A DNA stretch of 32,286 nucleotides from Candidatus Rokubacteria bacterium GWA2_73_35 (lineage in GTDB: Bacteria; Methylomirabilota; Methylomirabilia; Rokubacteriales; CSP1-6), in NCBI GenBank assembly GCA_001790205.1, contig MGBU01000034.1, forward strand, positions 1-32,286, given 5' to 3'. A model generated the notes under the pieces. That model did not search any database, was not told the DNA's origin, and saw nothing but the letters and a program-made list of their open reading frames with translations. Each line of letters starts with the position of its first letter. The first letter of the stretch is position 1. The position numbers were made by a program, and so were the translations under genes. Positions 1 through 9,261 of this stretch are shown in pieces.

Positions 1-12
1 CTCTGCGTCCAT
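1..12 (-). CDS. Start of a gene leaving the window on the left (5' end only)
   Basis: On the minus strand an ATG at 12-10 is preceded by a perfect AAGGAGG (26-20) at a 7-nt spacing, which is about as strong a ribosome binding site as this window contains. Only four codons (M-D-A-E) lie inside the window, so the product cannot be identified. The start is divergent from the plus-strand ORFs that follow. The call rests on the Shine-Dalgarno and start arrangement alone. Confidence 0.5.
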
Positions 13-29
13 CGCGGCACCTCCTTGTC

Positions 30-269
30 GTGGTGGTGCAACGATGGCCTATCGGTGGGGTCAGCTACCAGACGGGGAAACGCGAGGAGTTACACTTCAG
101 CTACCATACCCTTCAGGACGCGCGAGAGCTCGCCGCCTTCGTTGCGACCGTGTTACCGCAAGCGCTCGAACGGTTTCTCCGAGGACGCGTCGCCAAGCCG
201 GTTGACGAGACGCCACCTCACCTGAGGCCCAAGTGGCTCACGACCTTGGGGAAACCAAGCGACGGTTGA
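30..269 (+). CDS. Small hypothetical protein (start uncertain, may be 5'-partial)
   Basis: This is a 79-codon frame opening with consecutive GTG codons. The frame is also open to the left edge of the window, so it could be the 3' end of a longer gene. The product has a plausible amphipathic helical middle (residues about 25-50, ARELAAFVATVLPQALERFL) and no motif I recognise. The only good Shine-Dalgarno nearby serves the opposite strand, which weakens the case for a start here. Codon use is less GC3-biased than in the metabolic genes further right, as for the other genes of the first 1.7 kb. Function unknown. Confidence 0.35.
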   Translation: MVVQRWPIGGVSYQTGKREELHFSYHTLQDARELAAFVATVLPQALERFLRGRVAKPVDETPPHLRPKWLTTLGKPSDG

Positions 270-306
270 TGAAGAAGTCGCCCAACAGCCGCATCAGCAC
301 CGGCCA

Positions 307-402
307 GTGGCGGTGAGATCTCTGACGACCGCGGGGCTGGCGGTCCTTGCCCTCTTGCTCGCCGTGGCGCGGCGGCTCCCACTCCTGCACGCCAGGACAT
401 GA
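307..402 (+). CDS. Possible 31-residue membrane/leader peptide
   Basis: A GTG-initiated frame encodes a 31-residue peptide with one hydrophobic stretch (residues about 8-20, rich in A, L and V) flanked by arginines, like a signal peptide or single membrane helix. Its TGA overlaps the ATG of the zinc-ribbon gene in an ATGA arrangement (399-402), which suggests translational coupling. There is no clear ribosome binding site and the frame is short, so it may be fortuitous. Confidence 0.22.
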   Translation: MAVRSLTTAGLAVLALLLAVARRLPLLHART

Positions 403-917
403 GTGAGCCGTATACCGGGAGGTGCGACACCTGCGGCGCGCGGTTCCCGTGCGCCCTCGTGCACAACGGCTTCAACGATTCGGCGTTCGCCTACTGCGAG
501 CAGTGCGGGACCGCGGGCTTCGTGAGCGCGTGGCGGGACGACATTCCCAGGGAGGCCCACTTCGAGGCCCATGGTCCCGTCTCAGCCGCGACCGAATCGC
601 TGCTCGCCCCCTGCTCGTGCGGCGGGCGCTTCCGTCGCGACGCCGCGCCGCGCTGCGCCTCCTGCCACAGCGCGCTGTCCGCGACGGCGGCGGCCTCGTG
701 GCTCGAGGCCCAGGCACCGGGCGCGGCGAAGGGGTGGCGCTGGCAGAGATCGTGGCAAGGGCTCTACAGCCTCATCGTCGCTGGCAGGTCGCAGCAGCTC
801 GCATGGGCCCCGGCGCGAGCGAGCGCCGAGAGCGACCCGGCGGCGAGCCCGAGACCCCGTCTCGAACCGGACGACCCTACCGAGGGAGGCGGCCGATGGA
901 GGTCGCGAGGCACATGA
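399..917 (+). CDS. Zinc-ribbon hypothetical protein
   Basis: The 172-residue product has two CxxC knuckles in its first 40 residues (CDTC near 9-12 and CEQC near 35-38). A second cysteine-rich pair follows near residues 70-90 (PCSCGG and CASC), so two zinc ribbons are likely. The block GWRWQRSW around residue 112-119 and the N-terminal pattern (HNGFNDS-YC) recall, from memory, a family of small uncharacterised bacterial proteins. The last 40 or so residues are proline- and arginine-rich and look non-homologous to that family, as if the original C-terminus had been replaced. It overlaps the next gene, whose start lies inside its 3' end. Likely cytoplasmic. The zinc-binding fold is well supported and the function is unknown. 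Confidence 0.65.
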   Translation: MSEPYTGRCDTCGARFPCALVHNGFNDSAFAYCEQCGTAGFVSAWRDDIPREAHFEAHGPVSAATESLLAPCSCGGRFRRDAAPRCASCHSALSATAAASWLEAQAPGAAKGWRWQRSWQGLYSLIVAGRSQQLAWAPARASAESDPAASPRPRLEPDDPTEGGGRWRSRGT

Positions 918-1387
918 CGGACGCCGAGATCCGTCGGCTCGTCGGTCGTCTGGACACGACGTCCGCGCGAGACGAGGAGGAGGCCTGGGGACAGCTCCGC
1001 GAGCTCGGCGTGACGGTGGTCCCCTATCTGGCGGAGGCGTACGGCGCCTTCCGCAAGTGGCAAGGCCGTGTGGCGCTGGTCTTCCATTCCATCCGGCACG
1101 CGCGTGCAAGCGAGGACGCGTTTCGGCTGGGGGTGGAAGCCTTGTCGGACAAGGCCACCCTGGTCAGGTACCGCGCGTGCGGGCTCCTGGCGTACTCGCA
1201 GCGACCCGACGCCCTCCCTCATCTCAGAGCGTTGCTCGAGCACTCCGACGCGCGGACCGTCGAAGACGCCCGAGCGGCCATCGATGCGATCTCACACAAG
1301 AACCACCATTACTTCGTCGATCGACAGCACTCCGGTCGGTCGTTCTGGCGGGTCAACGAAGGTGACGAAGGCGACACGCGTGCCTGA
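896..1387 (+). CDS. HEAT-repeat-like helical protein
   Basis: The 163-residue product is almost all helix. Residues about 55-140 read as two or three HEAT-type units, each a helix pair with D/A-R-x-x-A signatures (for example DKATLVRYRACGLLAYS and DARTVEDARAAIDAI). The ATG at 896 has GGGAGG six bases upstream. An alternative ATG at 914 overlaps the preceding stop as ATGA and would remove six residues. Homologous repeats usually mediate protein contacts and no catalytic residues are seen. It overlaps the zinc-ribbon gene upstream and the membrane-protein gene downstream, so the three look co-translated. Confidence 0.6.
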   Translation: MEVARHMTDAEIRRLVGRLDTTSARDEEEAWGQLRELGVTVVPYLAEAYGAFRKWQGRVALVFHSIRHARASEDAFRLGVEALSDKATLVRYRACGLLAYSQRPDALPHLRALLEHSDARTVEDARAAIDAISHKNHHYFVDRQHSGRSFWRVNEGDEGDTRA

Positions 1388-1676
1388 CCCCACGCTGAAG
1401 AGCGTCATCCTCGCGGCGGGCCTCCTTGGCCTGATGATCGGGATAGCGTTCGTGACCAATCGCCTGGTCTATGGAGTCCGACCGCGATCTCCCGTGCTGA
1501 CAGGGCACCTCCGGCGACGGGTCAGGATCGCCGTGTGCGGGGTGTTGATCGCCTGGGTCCTGTCGTCGCTGATCGCGCTGGCGCTGGCAGCCTCGTGGGC
1601 GGTCGGGGTCCTGACCCTCGCGATGCTGGCCATCCTGGCCGGCTGCGCCTGGGAGTTCGGTCGTGATGTTCTCTGA
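1380..1676 (+). CDS. Small integral membrane protein
   Basis: A GTG start lies inside the 3' end of the preceding gene (8-nt overlap), and the frame encodes 98 residues. There are three hydrophobic segments: about residues 7-27, 42-60 and 64-84. A basic loop (RPRSPVLTGHLRRRVR) sits between the first and second, which the positive-inside rule would place in the cytoplasm. No family is recognised. It ends two bases before the convergent stop of the next minus-strand gene. Its position after the zinc-ribbon and HEAT-like genes suggests a small accessory operon of unknown role. Confidence 0.5.
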   Translation: MPDPTLKSVILAAGLLGLMIGIAFVTNRLVYGVRPRSPVLTGHLRRRVRIAVCGVLIAWVLSSLIALALAASWAVGVLTLAMLAILAGCAWEFGRDVL

Positions 1677-1678
1677 GG

Positions 1679-2257
1679 TCACCCGCGCGGCTTCACCCAG
1701 GTCTCCGACCACGCCAGGCAGGCGCTCGAGGCCTGCCGGTCGCCGCGCGTCTCGGGCCACGGTCGGCCCGTCGCCACGCGCCCGCCGAACTCGACCTGCG
1801 CGGCGCGCGCCGGGAAGAACGTGCTGAACACGCCGATCGGGCGGTCGTTGAAGCCGGGCGGCAGCGTGAGGACGAACGGGTCGAGGCAGTCCCACCAGGT
1901 GAGCCGGATCCGCTCCGTCGCCGAGACGACCGTCTCCCAGGCCGCCGAGCGCGGATCGCCGCCGCGCGTGAACTCGGCCGCGATGATCGGCAGCGTCTCG
2001 TCGGCGAATGCCGGAAAGAGCAGCGTCTCGATCGTGCGCTGCAGCCAGCGCGCGACGGCGGGGTTGTCGCTGTAGACGCGCACGCGGCCGTCGGTCAGCT
2101 CGCTCTGCACGAACAGGGCGTGGCCGGCGCCCGCGGGGCACCAGAGCACGCGCCAGTGGCTCAGCCGGTCCGACGGCGTCGCGCCGCCGTCGTGGCTCAG
2201 CCGGATGAAGGAGTTCTCGCCGGTCATCAGGACGTCGGTCGGGTCCACGGGCGGCAT
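1679..2257 (-). CDS. Hypothetical protein, 192 aa
   Basis: The ATG at 2257 has AGGAG seven bases upstream on the minus strand, and codon bias matches the core genes. The product is soluble, rich in aromatic residues and alternating beta-like stretches (FVQSELTDGRVRVYS, RIRLTWWDCLDPFVLTLP). It has no signal peptide, and no motif I can assign. A W-W-D-C-L-D segment near residue 120 and an F-S-T-F-F-P segment near 145 would be useful anchors for a search. It lies downstream of the molybdoenzyme gene on the same strand with a 32-nt gap, so it may be its operon partner. Function unknown. Confidence 0.7.
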   Translation of the reverse strand: MPPVDPTDVLMTGENSFIRLSHDGGATPSDRLSHWRVLWCPAGAGHALFVQSELTDGRVRVYSDNPAVARWLQRTIETLLFPAFADETLPIIAAEFTRGGDPRSAAWETVVSATERIRLTWWDCLDPFVLTLPPGFNDRPIGVFSTFFPARAAQVEFGGRVATGRPWPETRGDRQASSACLAWSETWVKPRG

Positions 2258-2289
2258 GCGGGCTCCTCTCGGACGGGCTCCTCGTCAGG

Positions 2290-4320
2290 TCAGGGCGCGA
2301 GCGGGCCGACCTCCACGCGGGCGTCGTTGAAGCAGGCGCCCTCGCAGATGTCGGCGTGGTGCGCCGGGCAGAGCGCTGACACGGTCTGGCCGTTGGCGCT
2401 CGTCCTGAGCCAGGCGCCCTTGAGCGTCGAGACGACGCCGCGCGGCACCGCGTCGGTGATCCGGAGCGGCAGGTGGATCTCGCCGAGGTCGTTCCAGACC
2501 CGCACGCGCTGGCCGTCGGCGAAGCCCCGGGCGCGCGCATCCTCGCGGTGGATCTCGAGCACCGGCGGCGCGTCGCCGTCCACGCCGCCGAAGGTGGACG
2601 TGATCCGCCGGTCCGACGCGGGCGAGAGCAGCGCGAGGGGGTAGCGCGACTCCAGGGGGCGGAAGCCCGGCAGCCGCGCGCCGTACCGCTCCTCCAGGTA
2701 GCTCGACACCAGCTCGACCTTCCCGGACTTCGTCTTCGGGAACACGTTCTTGAACAGGATCGCGTCCTCGCCGCCGACGGTCATCGCGAGCGCGCGGTCG
2801 GTCGCGAGCTTGCTCGGCGGGACGCCCTGGAGGCGCGGGTCGGCCGGGTCGAGCGCGTCGTCCGTGAGCTCGGCGTCGCTCGCCCGGAAGGCCGGGTCGG
2901 TGAAGCCGAAGCGCGCGGCGAGCCGGCGGAAGATCTCGGTGTTCGGCAGCGCCTCCCCCACGGGCGGGATGAGGGGCTCGGCGCGCTGGAGCCAGTGCTG
3001 GCCGTACGCCGCGTAGACGTCCGCGTGCTCGAAGTGCGTCGCCGCCGGCAGCACCACGTCGGCGTACGCCATGCTGTCGGTCATCACGACGTCCGCGCCG
3101 ACGACGAAGAGATCCTCGCGCGCGAGGCCCCGGCGGAGCCGGTTCTGGTCGGGGTGCACGATGACCGGGTTGTGGTTGTAGATGAAGACGGCCTTGATCG
3201 GCGGCTCGAGGCGCGGGTCGAGCAGGTGCGCGCCGACATCGATGATGTTGAAGGTCCGCGTGCCCGCGGGGGTGAGGTCGGGCCTCGCGAGCCGCGCGGG
3301 CGTCTTGGGGAACGCGAACGAGGCGCCGTTGACGAGGCCGCCGCCCGGCACGCCGAACTTGCCGGCGAGGGCGGGCAGCGCGAAGACCGCGCGGATGCCG
3401 CTGCCGCCGTTCTGGTTGCGCTCGAGCCCGTTGCCGACGCTGATCGCCGCCGGCGAGAGCGCGTGGTACTCCTCGGCGAGCCGGCGCACGACGCCCACCG
3501 GGACGCCGCAGACGCGCGCGGCCTCCTCCGGCGTCCACCGGCGCGCCAGCGTCATGAACTCCTCGAAGCCCGCCACGTGGCGCGCGACGAACGCGCGGTC
3601 GATCCAGCCGCGGCGCTCCAGCTCGGCGGCGACGGCCCACGCCAGCACCACGTCCGTCCCCGGCCGGAGCGCGACGTGCAGGTCGGCCTGCTCGGCGACC
3701 TTCGTCCGCCGCGGGTCCACGACGACGAGCTTCGCGCCGCGCCGGCGCGCGCGGTTGAGCACGGGCATCAGGTGCAGGTTGGACCAGGTGACGTTGTTGC
3801 CCCAGGCGATCACGAGCCGCGCGTGCTCGACCTGCTCGGGGCGGATCCCGGGCACCGGGCCGAACGTGCCCACCCACGCCTCGGTGCGGATGCCGCCGCA
3901 GAGGGGCTTCCTGTTGAGCAGGCTCGCGCCGAGCCGGTGGAAGAAACGCAGGTCCATCGAGCCGGCCGCGAGCATCCCGTGCGGGCCCGCGTAGTTGAGC
4001 GGCAGGATCGCCTGCGGGCCGTGCGCGGCGATGACCGCGCTCAGGCGCTCGTGGACCAGGTCGAGCGCGGCGTCCCACGAGATCGGCTCGAAGCGTCCCG
4101 CGCCGCGCGCGCCGACCCGCCGGAGGGGCGTGCGCAGGCGCCCGGGGCCGTGCACGAGCTTCGGATAGAGCGCCGGCACCTTCGCGCAGAGCACGCCGGC
4201 CGTGTACGGGTTCGCGCGCGAGCCGCGCACGGCGACGATCGTGCCGTCCTCGACCGTGACCGTGAGGCTGCACGTGTCGGGGCAGTCCAGGGGGCAGACG
4301 CTCGCGCGCTCGACGCTCAT
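2290..4320 (-). CDS. Molybdopterin-dependent oxidoreductase (bis-MGD, [4Fe-4S])
   Basis: The 676-residue product belongs to the DMSO-reductase superfamily of molybdenum or tungsten enzymes. The N-terminal cluster motif is clear: CPLDCPDTC (residues about 9-17) and a fourth cysteine in GVLCAK near 44, ligating a [4Fe-4S] cluster. The molybdopterin domain follows, with typical cofactor-contact stretches such as IAWGNNVTWSN, VVVDPRRTKVAEQADLH and ADVVMTDSMAYADVVLPAATHFEHAD. The last 110 or so residues form the molydopterin-dinucleotide-binding beta-barrel. There is no twin-arginine leader, so it should be cytoplasmic. I chose the ATG at 4320 because conserved sequence begins directly after it; the longer frame upstream is low-complexity. 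The substrate cannot be deduced; related enzymes act on formate, sulfur compounds, hydrated alkynes and others. It is divergent from the LarA-like gene. Confidence 0.9.
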   Translation of the reverse strand: MSVERASVCPLDCPDTCSLTVTVEDGTIVAVRGSRANPYTAGVLCAKVPALYPKLVHGPGRLRTPLRRVGARGAGRFEPISWDAALDLVHERLSAVIAAHGPQAILPLNYAGPHGMLAAGSMDLRFFHRLGASLLNRKPLCGGIRTEAWVGTFGPVPGIRPEQVEHARLVIAWGNNVTWSNLHLMPVLNRARRRGAKLVVVDPRRTKVAEQADLHVALRPGTDVVLAWAVAAELERRGWIDRAFVARHVAGFEEFMTLARRWTPEEAARVCGVPVGVVRRLAEEYHALSPAAISVGNGLERNQNGGSGIRAVFALPALAGKFGVPGGGLVNGASFAFPKTPARLARPDLTPAGTRTFNIIDVGAHLLDPRLEPPIKAVFIYNHNPVIVHPDQNRLRRGLAREDLFVVGADVVMTDSMAYADVVLPAATHFEHADVYAAYGQHWLQRAEPLIPPVGEALPNTEIFRRLAARFGFTDPAFRASDAELTDDALDPADPRLQGVPPSKLATDRALAMTVGGEDAILFKNVFPKTKSGKVELVSSYLEERYGARLPGFRPLESRYPLALLSPASDRRITSTFGGVDGDAPPVLEIHREDARARGFADGQRVRVWNDLGEIHLPLRITDAVPRGVVSTLKGAWLRTSANGQTVSALCPAHHADICEGACFNDARVEVGPLAP

Positions 4321-4393
4321 GGCCCCCCATGGTACCTCATCCGCCGCGCAGGCCGCCGCGAGGGCATTGTGCCCGCCGGGCGCCCTCCGTATC

Positions 4394-5785
4394 ATGCCCG
4401 CCATGCGGGTCGAGATCCCGTACGCGGAGCGCACCCTGACCGCCACCCTGCCCGACCGCACCCGCGTCCTCTCGACCACCGAGGCGCGGACGCTCGCGCC
4501 CGTGCCCGACCTCCCCGCGGCGGTGCGCGCGGCGCTCGCGGAGCCCCGCGGCCTCCCGCGCCTGCGCGACCTCGTCCGGCCCGCCGCCGCGGTCACGATC
4601 GCCTTCGACGACGCCACCGTCGCCTCCTACGGCCCGATCCGGGGCGTCGCGATCGAGGCCGTGCTCGACGAGCTGGCGGAGGCCGGCGTGCCGCGGGCGC
4701 GGGTCAGGCTGGTGTGCGCCAACGCGCTCCACCGGAAGCTCCGCTCGCGCGAGCTCGTGCGCCTGCTCGGCGACGAGCTCGTCGCGGAGTTCGGGGGACG
4801 CCTCTCCTGCCACGACGCCGAGGACCGCGACGCGCTCGTGGACCTCGGCCGCACGCCGGAGCACGGCTATCCGGTGCAGGTCCACCGCCTGGTCGCCGAC
4901 TCGGACCTGACCGTCTACGTCAACGCCCGCTACAACCGCGGCTTCAACGGCGGCTGGAAGTCGGTCTGCGTGGGGCTCTCGACCTGGGAGTCGATCCGCG
5001 TCACCCACACGCCGGACGGCATGTCCATGTCGGTCCGCGACAACCGCATGCACGCGGTGCTCGACGAGATGGGCCGCCACCTCGAGGCGCGCCTGGGCCG
5101 CCGCGTGTTCAAGCTGGACACGCTCCTGGCCGACGCCTGGAACGTCGCGAAGGTCGTGGCGGGCGGCGTCGGGGAGACGCGGCGCGAGATGCTGGAGACG
5201 GTGGCGGGGCTCTACCCGCCGCGGCGCGACCTCGCGCGCGAGCGCTTCGACGTCCTCGTCTGGGGCGTGCCGGACTCGAGCCCCTACGCGGTCTTCTCGT
5301 TCATGAACCCGATCCTCACGCTCGTGTCCTCGGGCCTCGGCTACCTGGGCGGCGTCGTGGACGCGGCGGGTGCGCCCGGCTGCACCGTGATCCTGGCCAC
5401 GCCCGTGCCCGACCGGTGGGACCGCGTCGCGCACCCCGCGTACCCGGAGGTCTGGGAGCGCGTGCTCCCGGCGACGCGCGACCCTTACGAGATCATGCGC
5501 CGCTTCGCCGAGGACTACGCGCGCCGGCCCGAGTACCTCCAGGCGTACCGCGCGGGCTTCGGCTTCCACCCCGTGCACGCGCTCCTCGCCGTGCACCCGC
5601 TGCGGCGCCTCGAGCACGTCGGCCGCGTCATCGTGGCGGGACCCGAGGACCCGGCGGTGCCGCGTCACCTCGGCTTCGAGAGCGCGGCGAGCGTCGAGGA
5701 GGCGGTCGCCCGCGCCGAGGCGATCCACGGGCGGGATTGCGCGCTCGCCTACGTCGAGCAGCCGGTGCCGGCGCGCCTGCGCTGA
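4394..5785 (+). CDS. LarA/DUF2088-family protein (lactate racemase-like)
   Basis: The 463-residue product spans the LarA N-terminal domain and C-terminal region. In characterised LarA a nickel-pincer nucleotide is attached to Lys184, with nickel bound by His200 and His108/His174 as acid/base (established for Lactiplantibacillus). Here H113 (NALHRK), K189 (GGWKS) and H205 (RVTHTP) sit at a constant +5 offset to three of these, but the position of His174 is R179. The protein may therefore bind the same cofactor yet use another catalytic base or substrate; many DUF2088 members are not lactate racemases. ATG at 4394 and ATG at 4403 are both possible and neither has a strong Shine-Dalgarno. Larger than typical LarA (about 425 residues). 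The 73-bp gap to the divergent molybdoenzyme must hold both promoters. Confidence 0.85.
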   Translation: MPAMRVEIPYAERTLTATLPDRTRVLSTTEARTLAPVPDLPAAVRAALAEPRGLPRLRDLVRPAAAVTIAFDDATVASYGPIRGVAIEAVLDELAEAGVPRARVRLVCANALHRKLRSRELVRLLGDELVAEFGGRLSCHDAEDRDALVDLGRTPEHGYPVQVHRLVADSDLTVYVNARYNRGFNGGWKSVCVGLSTWESIRVTHTPDGMSMSVRDNRMHAVLDEMGRHLEARLGRRVFKLDTLLADAWNVAKVVAGGVGETRREMLETVAGLYPPRRDLARERFDVLVWGVPDSSPYAVFSFMNPILTLVSSGLGYLGGVVDAAGAPGCTVILATPVPDRWDRVAHPAYPEVWERVLPATRDPYEIMRRFAEDYARRPEYLQAYRAGFGFHPVHALLAVHPLRRLEHVGRVIVAGPEDPAVPRHLGFESAASVEEAVARAEAIHGRDCALAYVEQPVPARLR

Positions 5786-5807
5786 CGCGCGCCGGCGCGC
5801 GAGAACC

Positions 5808-8186
5808 CTAGCGGCCGGCGGCGAGCTGGGCGAGCGCCTGGGTGGCGGGCTCGAGGCGCGGGCTGGCGAGGTCCACGGTGACGCGGAGCGCGCGCAGGCC
5901 CTGCATGCCCTGCAGCTCCTCCAGCTCCACGTCCTCGACGGCGCCCGTCACGTACCCGAGGTGCTGGAGGTACTCGATGTAGCCGCGGTACTCCTGGGCC
6001 TCGGCCGCCTGCGCGTAGACGATGGCGATGCGGCCCGGCTGGGTCACCCGCTCGCTCGTGCCCCGGATCAGCGCCTTGTCGATCCGCTTCTTCACGATCT
6101 CGTAGCGGATGTCGTAGGCGCCGTCCACGTCGAAGCGCTTCTCGTCGAAGCGGAAGCGGATCGCGAGCGGCGCGTGCTGGACCAGGACCAGGTGCGTCGT
6201 CTCGAGCGGCACCGGCAGCCGGTCGCGGAGCTGGTGGGCGCGGAGCGCGACCCCGCAGGTGACCATGAGCTGCCAGAGTCTGAGATTCCGGAGGTACAGC
6301 GGGTCGAAGCGGCCGTCCTCGAGGAGCGAGGCGCCGGCGTAGATCTGGTAGTCCACGCCGTCGGTCTTCTGCTTCTCGAAATAGTGCGGGCACATGGCCT
6401 GCGCCGCCTGCTCCTCGAGGTCGAGGTAGGCGGAGATGGTGTCGGCCACGCGCGTCACGCTCTCCTCGAACAGCCGCCGCCGATCGTAGACGGCGGCGCG
6501 CCGCGGGTCGAGCGCGGCCCGGTACGCGTCCACGCGCGCGCGGACGGCCGGCCCGAACTCCTGGAGGTGGTCGAACAGGCGCTCGACGTCACCGCGCAGG
6601 AACGCGACCACGCCGACCTCGTCGCCCGAGCGCAGGCCGCTCTCGATCTGCGCGGCGTGGCGGTCCACGCGGTAGCGCAGCTCGTCGAGCGCCGGCAGCG
6701 CGCGCGCCCCGTGCGCGGCGTCCAGCACCTGGCGCGCGAGCCCGAGCTGGCGCAGGAGGTCGGCCTGGATCGCGAGCGCGCGCTGCGTCGAGGAGCCCCG
6801 GATGTCCGCGAGCGCGTAGAGCGGGTGGACGCCCTCGAAGACGATCGGCTCGATCTCCGGCGCGCAGCCCTCCGCGGCGCCGCACTCGATGCCCCGCAGC
6901 ACGGCCCGGCGGAACCGCCACTCCACGACGGGGTGGATCGCGGTGCACCGCTCCTTGATGAACGCCTGGATGCGCCCGTTCAGCTCCTCCATGCTCCGCT
7001 GGACGGCCATCGAGAACAGGGGCAGGACCTCGGCGAGCTTCGGCAGGTGCGCCGTGTTGAGGTCGCCGGGGCGCGGCGAGCCGAGCTCGAGCGTGCCGAT
7101 CACCTTGTCCTGGTAGAAGAGCGGCGCGACCACGATGTTGCGCACGCCGCTCTTGACGATCTCGTCCTCGATGCACCCGCGGCCCGGCCACGCGAGGAGG
7201 TCCTCGACCACGAGCGGCTGGCCGCTCGTCACCGCGCGCTCGTAGATCGAGCCCGCGAACTCCGCCGTCGAGTGGTGCCGCGAGTCGGCGAAGATGCAGC
7301 CGTGCTCGTGCGCCGCGCCGGAGCTCAGGATGAGTACCTGGTCGCCCTCGAGCGCGGCGAGGCCGAAGCGCAGCTCGGGCCGCCGGAAGAGCGTCCGGAG
7401 CTTCGCCTGGAGGCTCTGGAAGCGCGCCGCGGAGACGACCGACTCCTTCTCGATCAGGTCGCGCTCGATCGAGGAGAGGACCTCCTGGTCCGTGACCTCG
7501 ACCGCGCGGAACACCGTGAACCCGCGGAAGAGGAAGCGCTCGGGCGGGAGGATCGTCCCCAGATGGCCGGGGTCGAGCAGCTCGCTCGCGAGCCGCCGGC
7601 GCAGCGCCTCGTCGAGCGCCGGCGGCGGGCCGCCGAGCGTCTCGACTTCGATGAAGCGCCAGTCGAAGTCGACCTTGAAGTGGCGCTCGAGTCCCGTGTC
7701 CGGGTCGGTGACCGTCAGGACGAGCGGGTAGTCCATCACCGCCTCGACGCCGTAGACCCGGAGCAGGATCAGCGCGTACGCGTAGATGAGCCGCACCGTG
7801 GCGAGCGTCGCCGCGTCCAGGTTCACGCGGCCGCGCAGCGTGCCGTCCGCGGCGCGCAGCAGGCGGTCGAACGCCGGCGTGCCGTAGAAGCTCTGGAGCT
7901 GGAACGGCACCAACGCCGCGCCGAACGTCTCGTCGAAGAACGCGGGCGGGAAGATCGCGGCCATCAGGACGTCCACGAGCTTGCGATGGCGCGCGATCAC
8001 GGCGGTGTCGGTGATCGCCCCGCCCAGCTCGGGGGTGCGCGCGACCTCCTCGCGGACGATGGGCGCGAAAGTATTGCTCCTGGTCCAGAAGGCGACCAGC
8101 GGCGCGAGGCTCAGCTCCACGCTGAACGGAAAGCCCCGCGGGTCGGCGCGCAGGGCCGCCATGAGGTCCGCGGACCTGGTCTCCAT
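5808..8186 (-). CDS. Large GAF-domain protein of unknown function
   Basis: The 792-residue product is soluble and multidomain. An N-terminal helical region (1-270) begins with the pattern [17 protein letters not shown] central GAF-type segment (about 290-440) contains [19 protein letters not shown], a Y-E-R-A-V[11 protein letters not shown] stretch and [18 protein letters not shown], the usual GAF beta-sheet ending. A long C-terminal helical region contains a [11 protein letters not shown] block. No kinase, cyclase, HTH or phosphodiesterase output domain is visible, so the response mechanism is unclear. Proteins of this architecture are known to me as uncharacterised GAF proteins, from memory. 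I prefer the ATG at 8186; an in-frame start at 8237 would run into the divergent reductase promoter. GAF domains bind small ligands such as cyclic nucleotides; the ligand here is unknown. Confidence 0.8.
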   Translation of the reverse strand: METRSADLMAALRADPRGFPFSVELSLAPLVAFWTRSNTFAPIVREEVARTPELGGAITDTAVIARHRKLVDVLMAAIFPPAFFDETFGAALVPFQLQSFYGTPAFDRLLRAADGTLRGRVNLDAATLATVRLIYAYALILLRVYGVEAVMDYPLVLTVTDPDTGLERHFKVDFDWRFIEVETLGGPPPALDEALRRRLASELLDPGHLGTILPPERFLFRGFTVFRAVEVTDQEVLSSIERDLIEKESVVSAARFQSLQAKLRTLFRRPELRFGLAALEGDQVLILSSGAAHEHGCIFADSRHHSTAEFAGSIYERAVTSGQPLVVEDLLAWPGRGCIEDEIVKSGVRNIVVAPLFYQDKVIGTLELGSPRPGDLNTAHLPKLAEVLPLFSMAVQRSMEELNGRIQAFIKERCTAIHPVVEWRFRRAVLRGIECGAAEGCAPEIEPIVFEGVHPLYALADIRGSSTQRALAIQADLLRQLGLARQVLDAAHGARALPALDELRYRVDRHAAQIESGLRSGDEVGVVAFLRGDVERLFDHLQEFGPAVRARVDAYRAALDPRRAAVYDRRRLFEESVTRVADTISAYLDLEEQAAQAMCPHYFEKQKTDGVDYQIYAGASLLEDGRFDPLYLRNLRLWQLMVTCGVALRAHQLRDRLPVPLETTHLVLVQHAPLAIRFRFDEKRFDVDGAYDIRYEIVKKRIDKALIRGTSERVTQPGRIAIVYAQAAEAQEYRGYIEYLQHLGYVTGAVEDVELEELQGMQGLRALRVTVDLASPRLEPATQALAQLAAGR

Positions 8187-8251
8187 CGCAGGGTGTATTG
8201 TACCGCGGCGGTCCAGTAGAATGCCCGGCGATGCCACCCACGGGAGGAGCC

Positions 8252-9235
<984 letters not shown>

Positions 9236-9261
9236 TCAGCGTCTACCTCCAGGAGGGCGCG

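Noticed and set aside
280-286. GCCCAAC as a possible attC R'' box near the left end
   Set aside because: No GTTRRRY partner or stem-loop within the following 150 bases.
5784-5799. GC-only palindrome between the LarA-like and GAF gene ends, as a terminator
   Set aside because: Self-complementary without a loop and lacking a U-tract; such runs arise by chance at this GC content.
2473-5811. 1112-codon plus-strand ORF across the molybdoenzyme and LarA-like genes
   Set aside because: Arginine/alanine-rich shadow of the real genes caused by very high GC; no family features.
5961-8219. 752-codon plus-strand ORF antisense to the GAF gene
   Set aside because: Composition typical of antisense frames in GC-rich DNA (V/E/R/H-rich), no domain.
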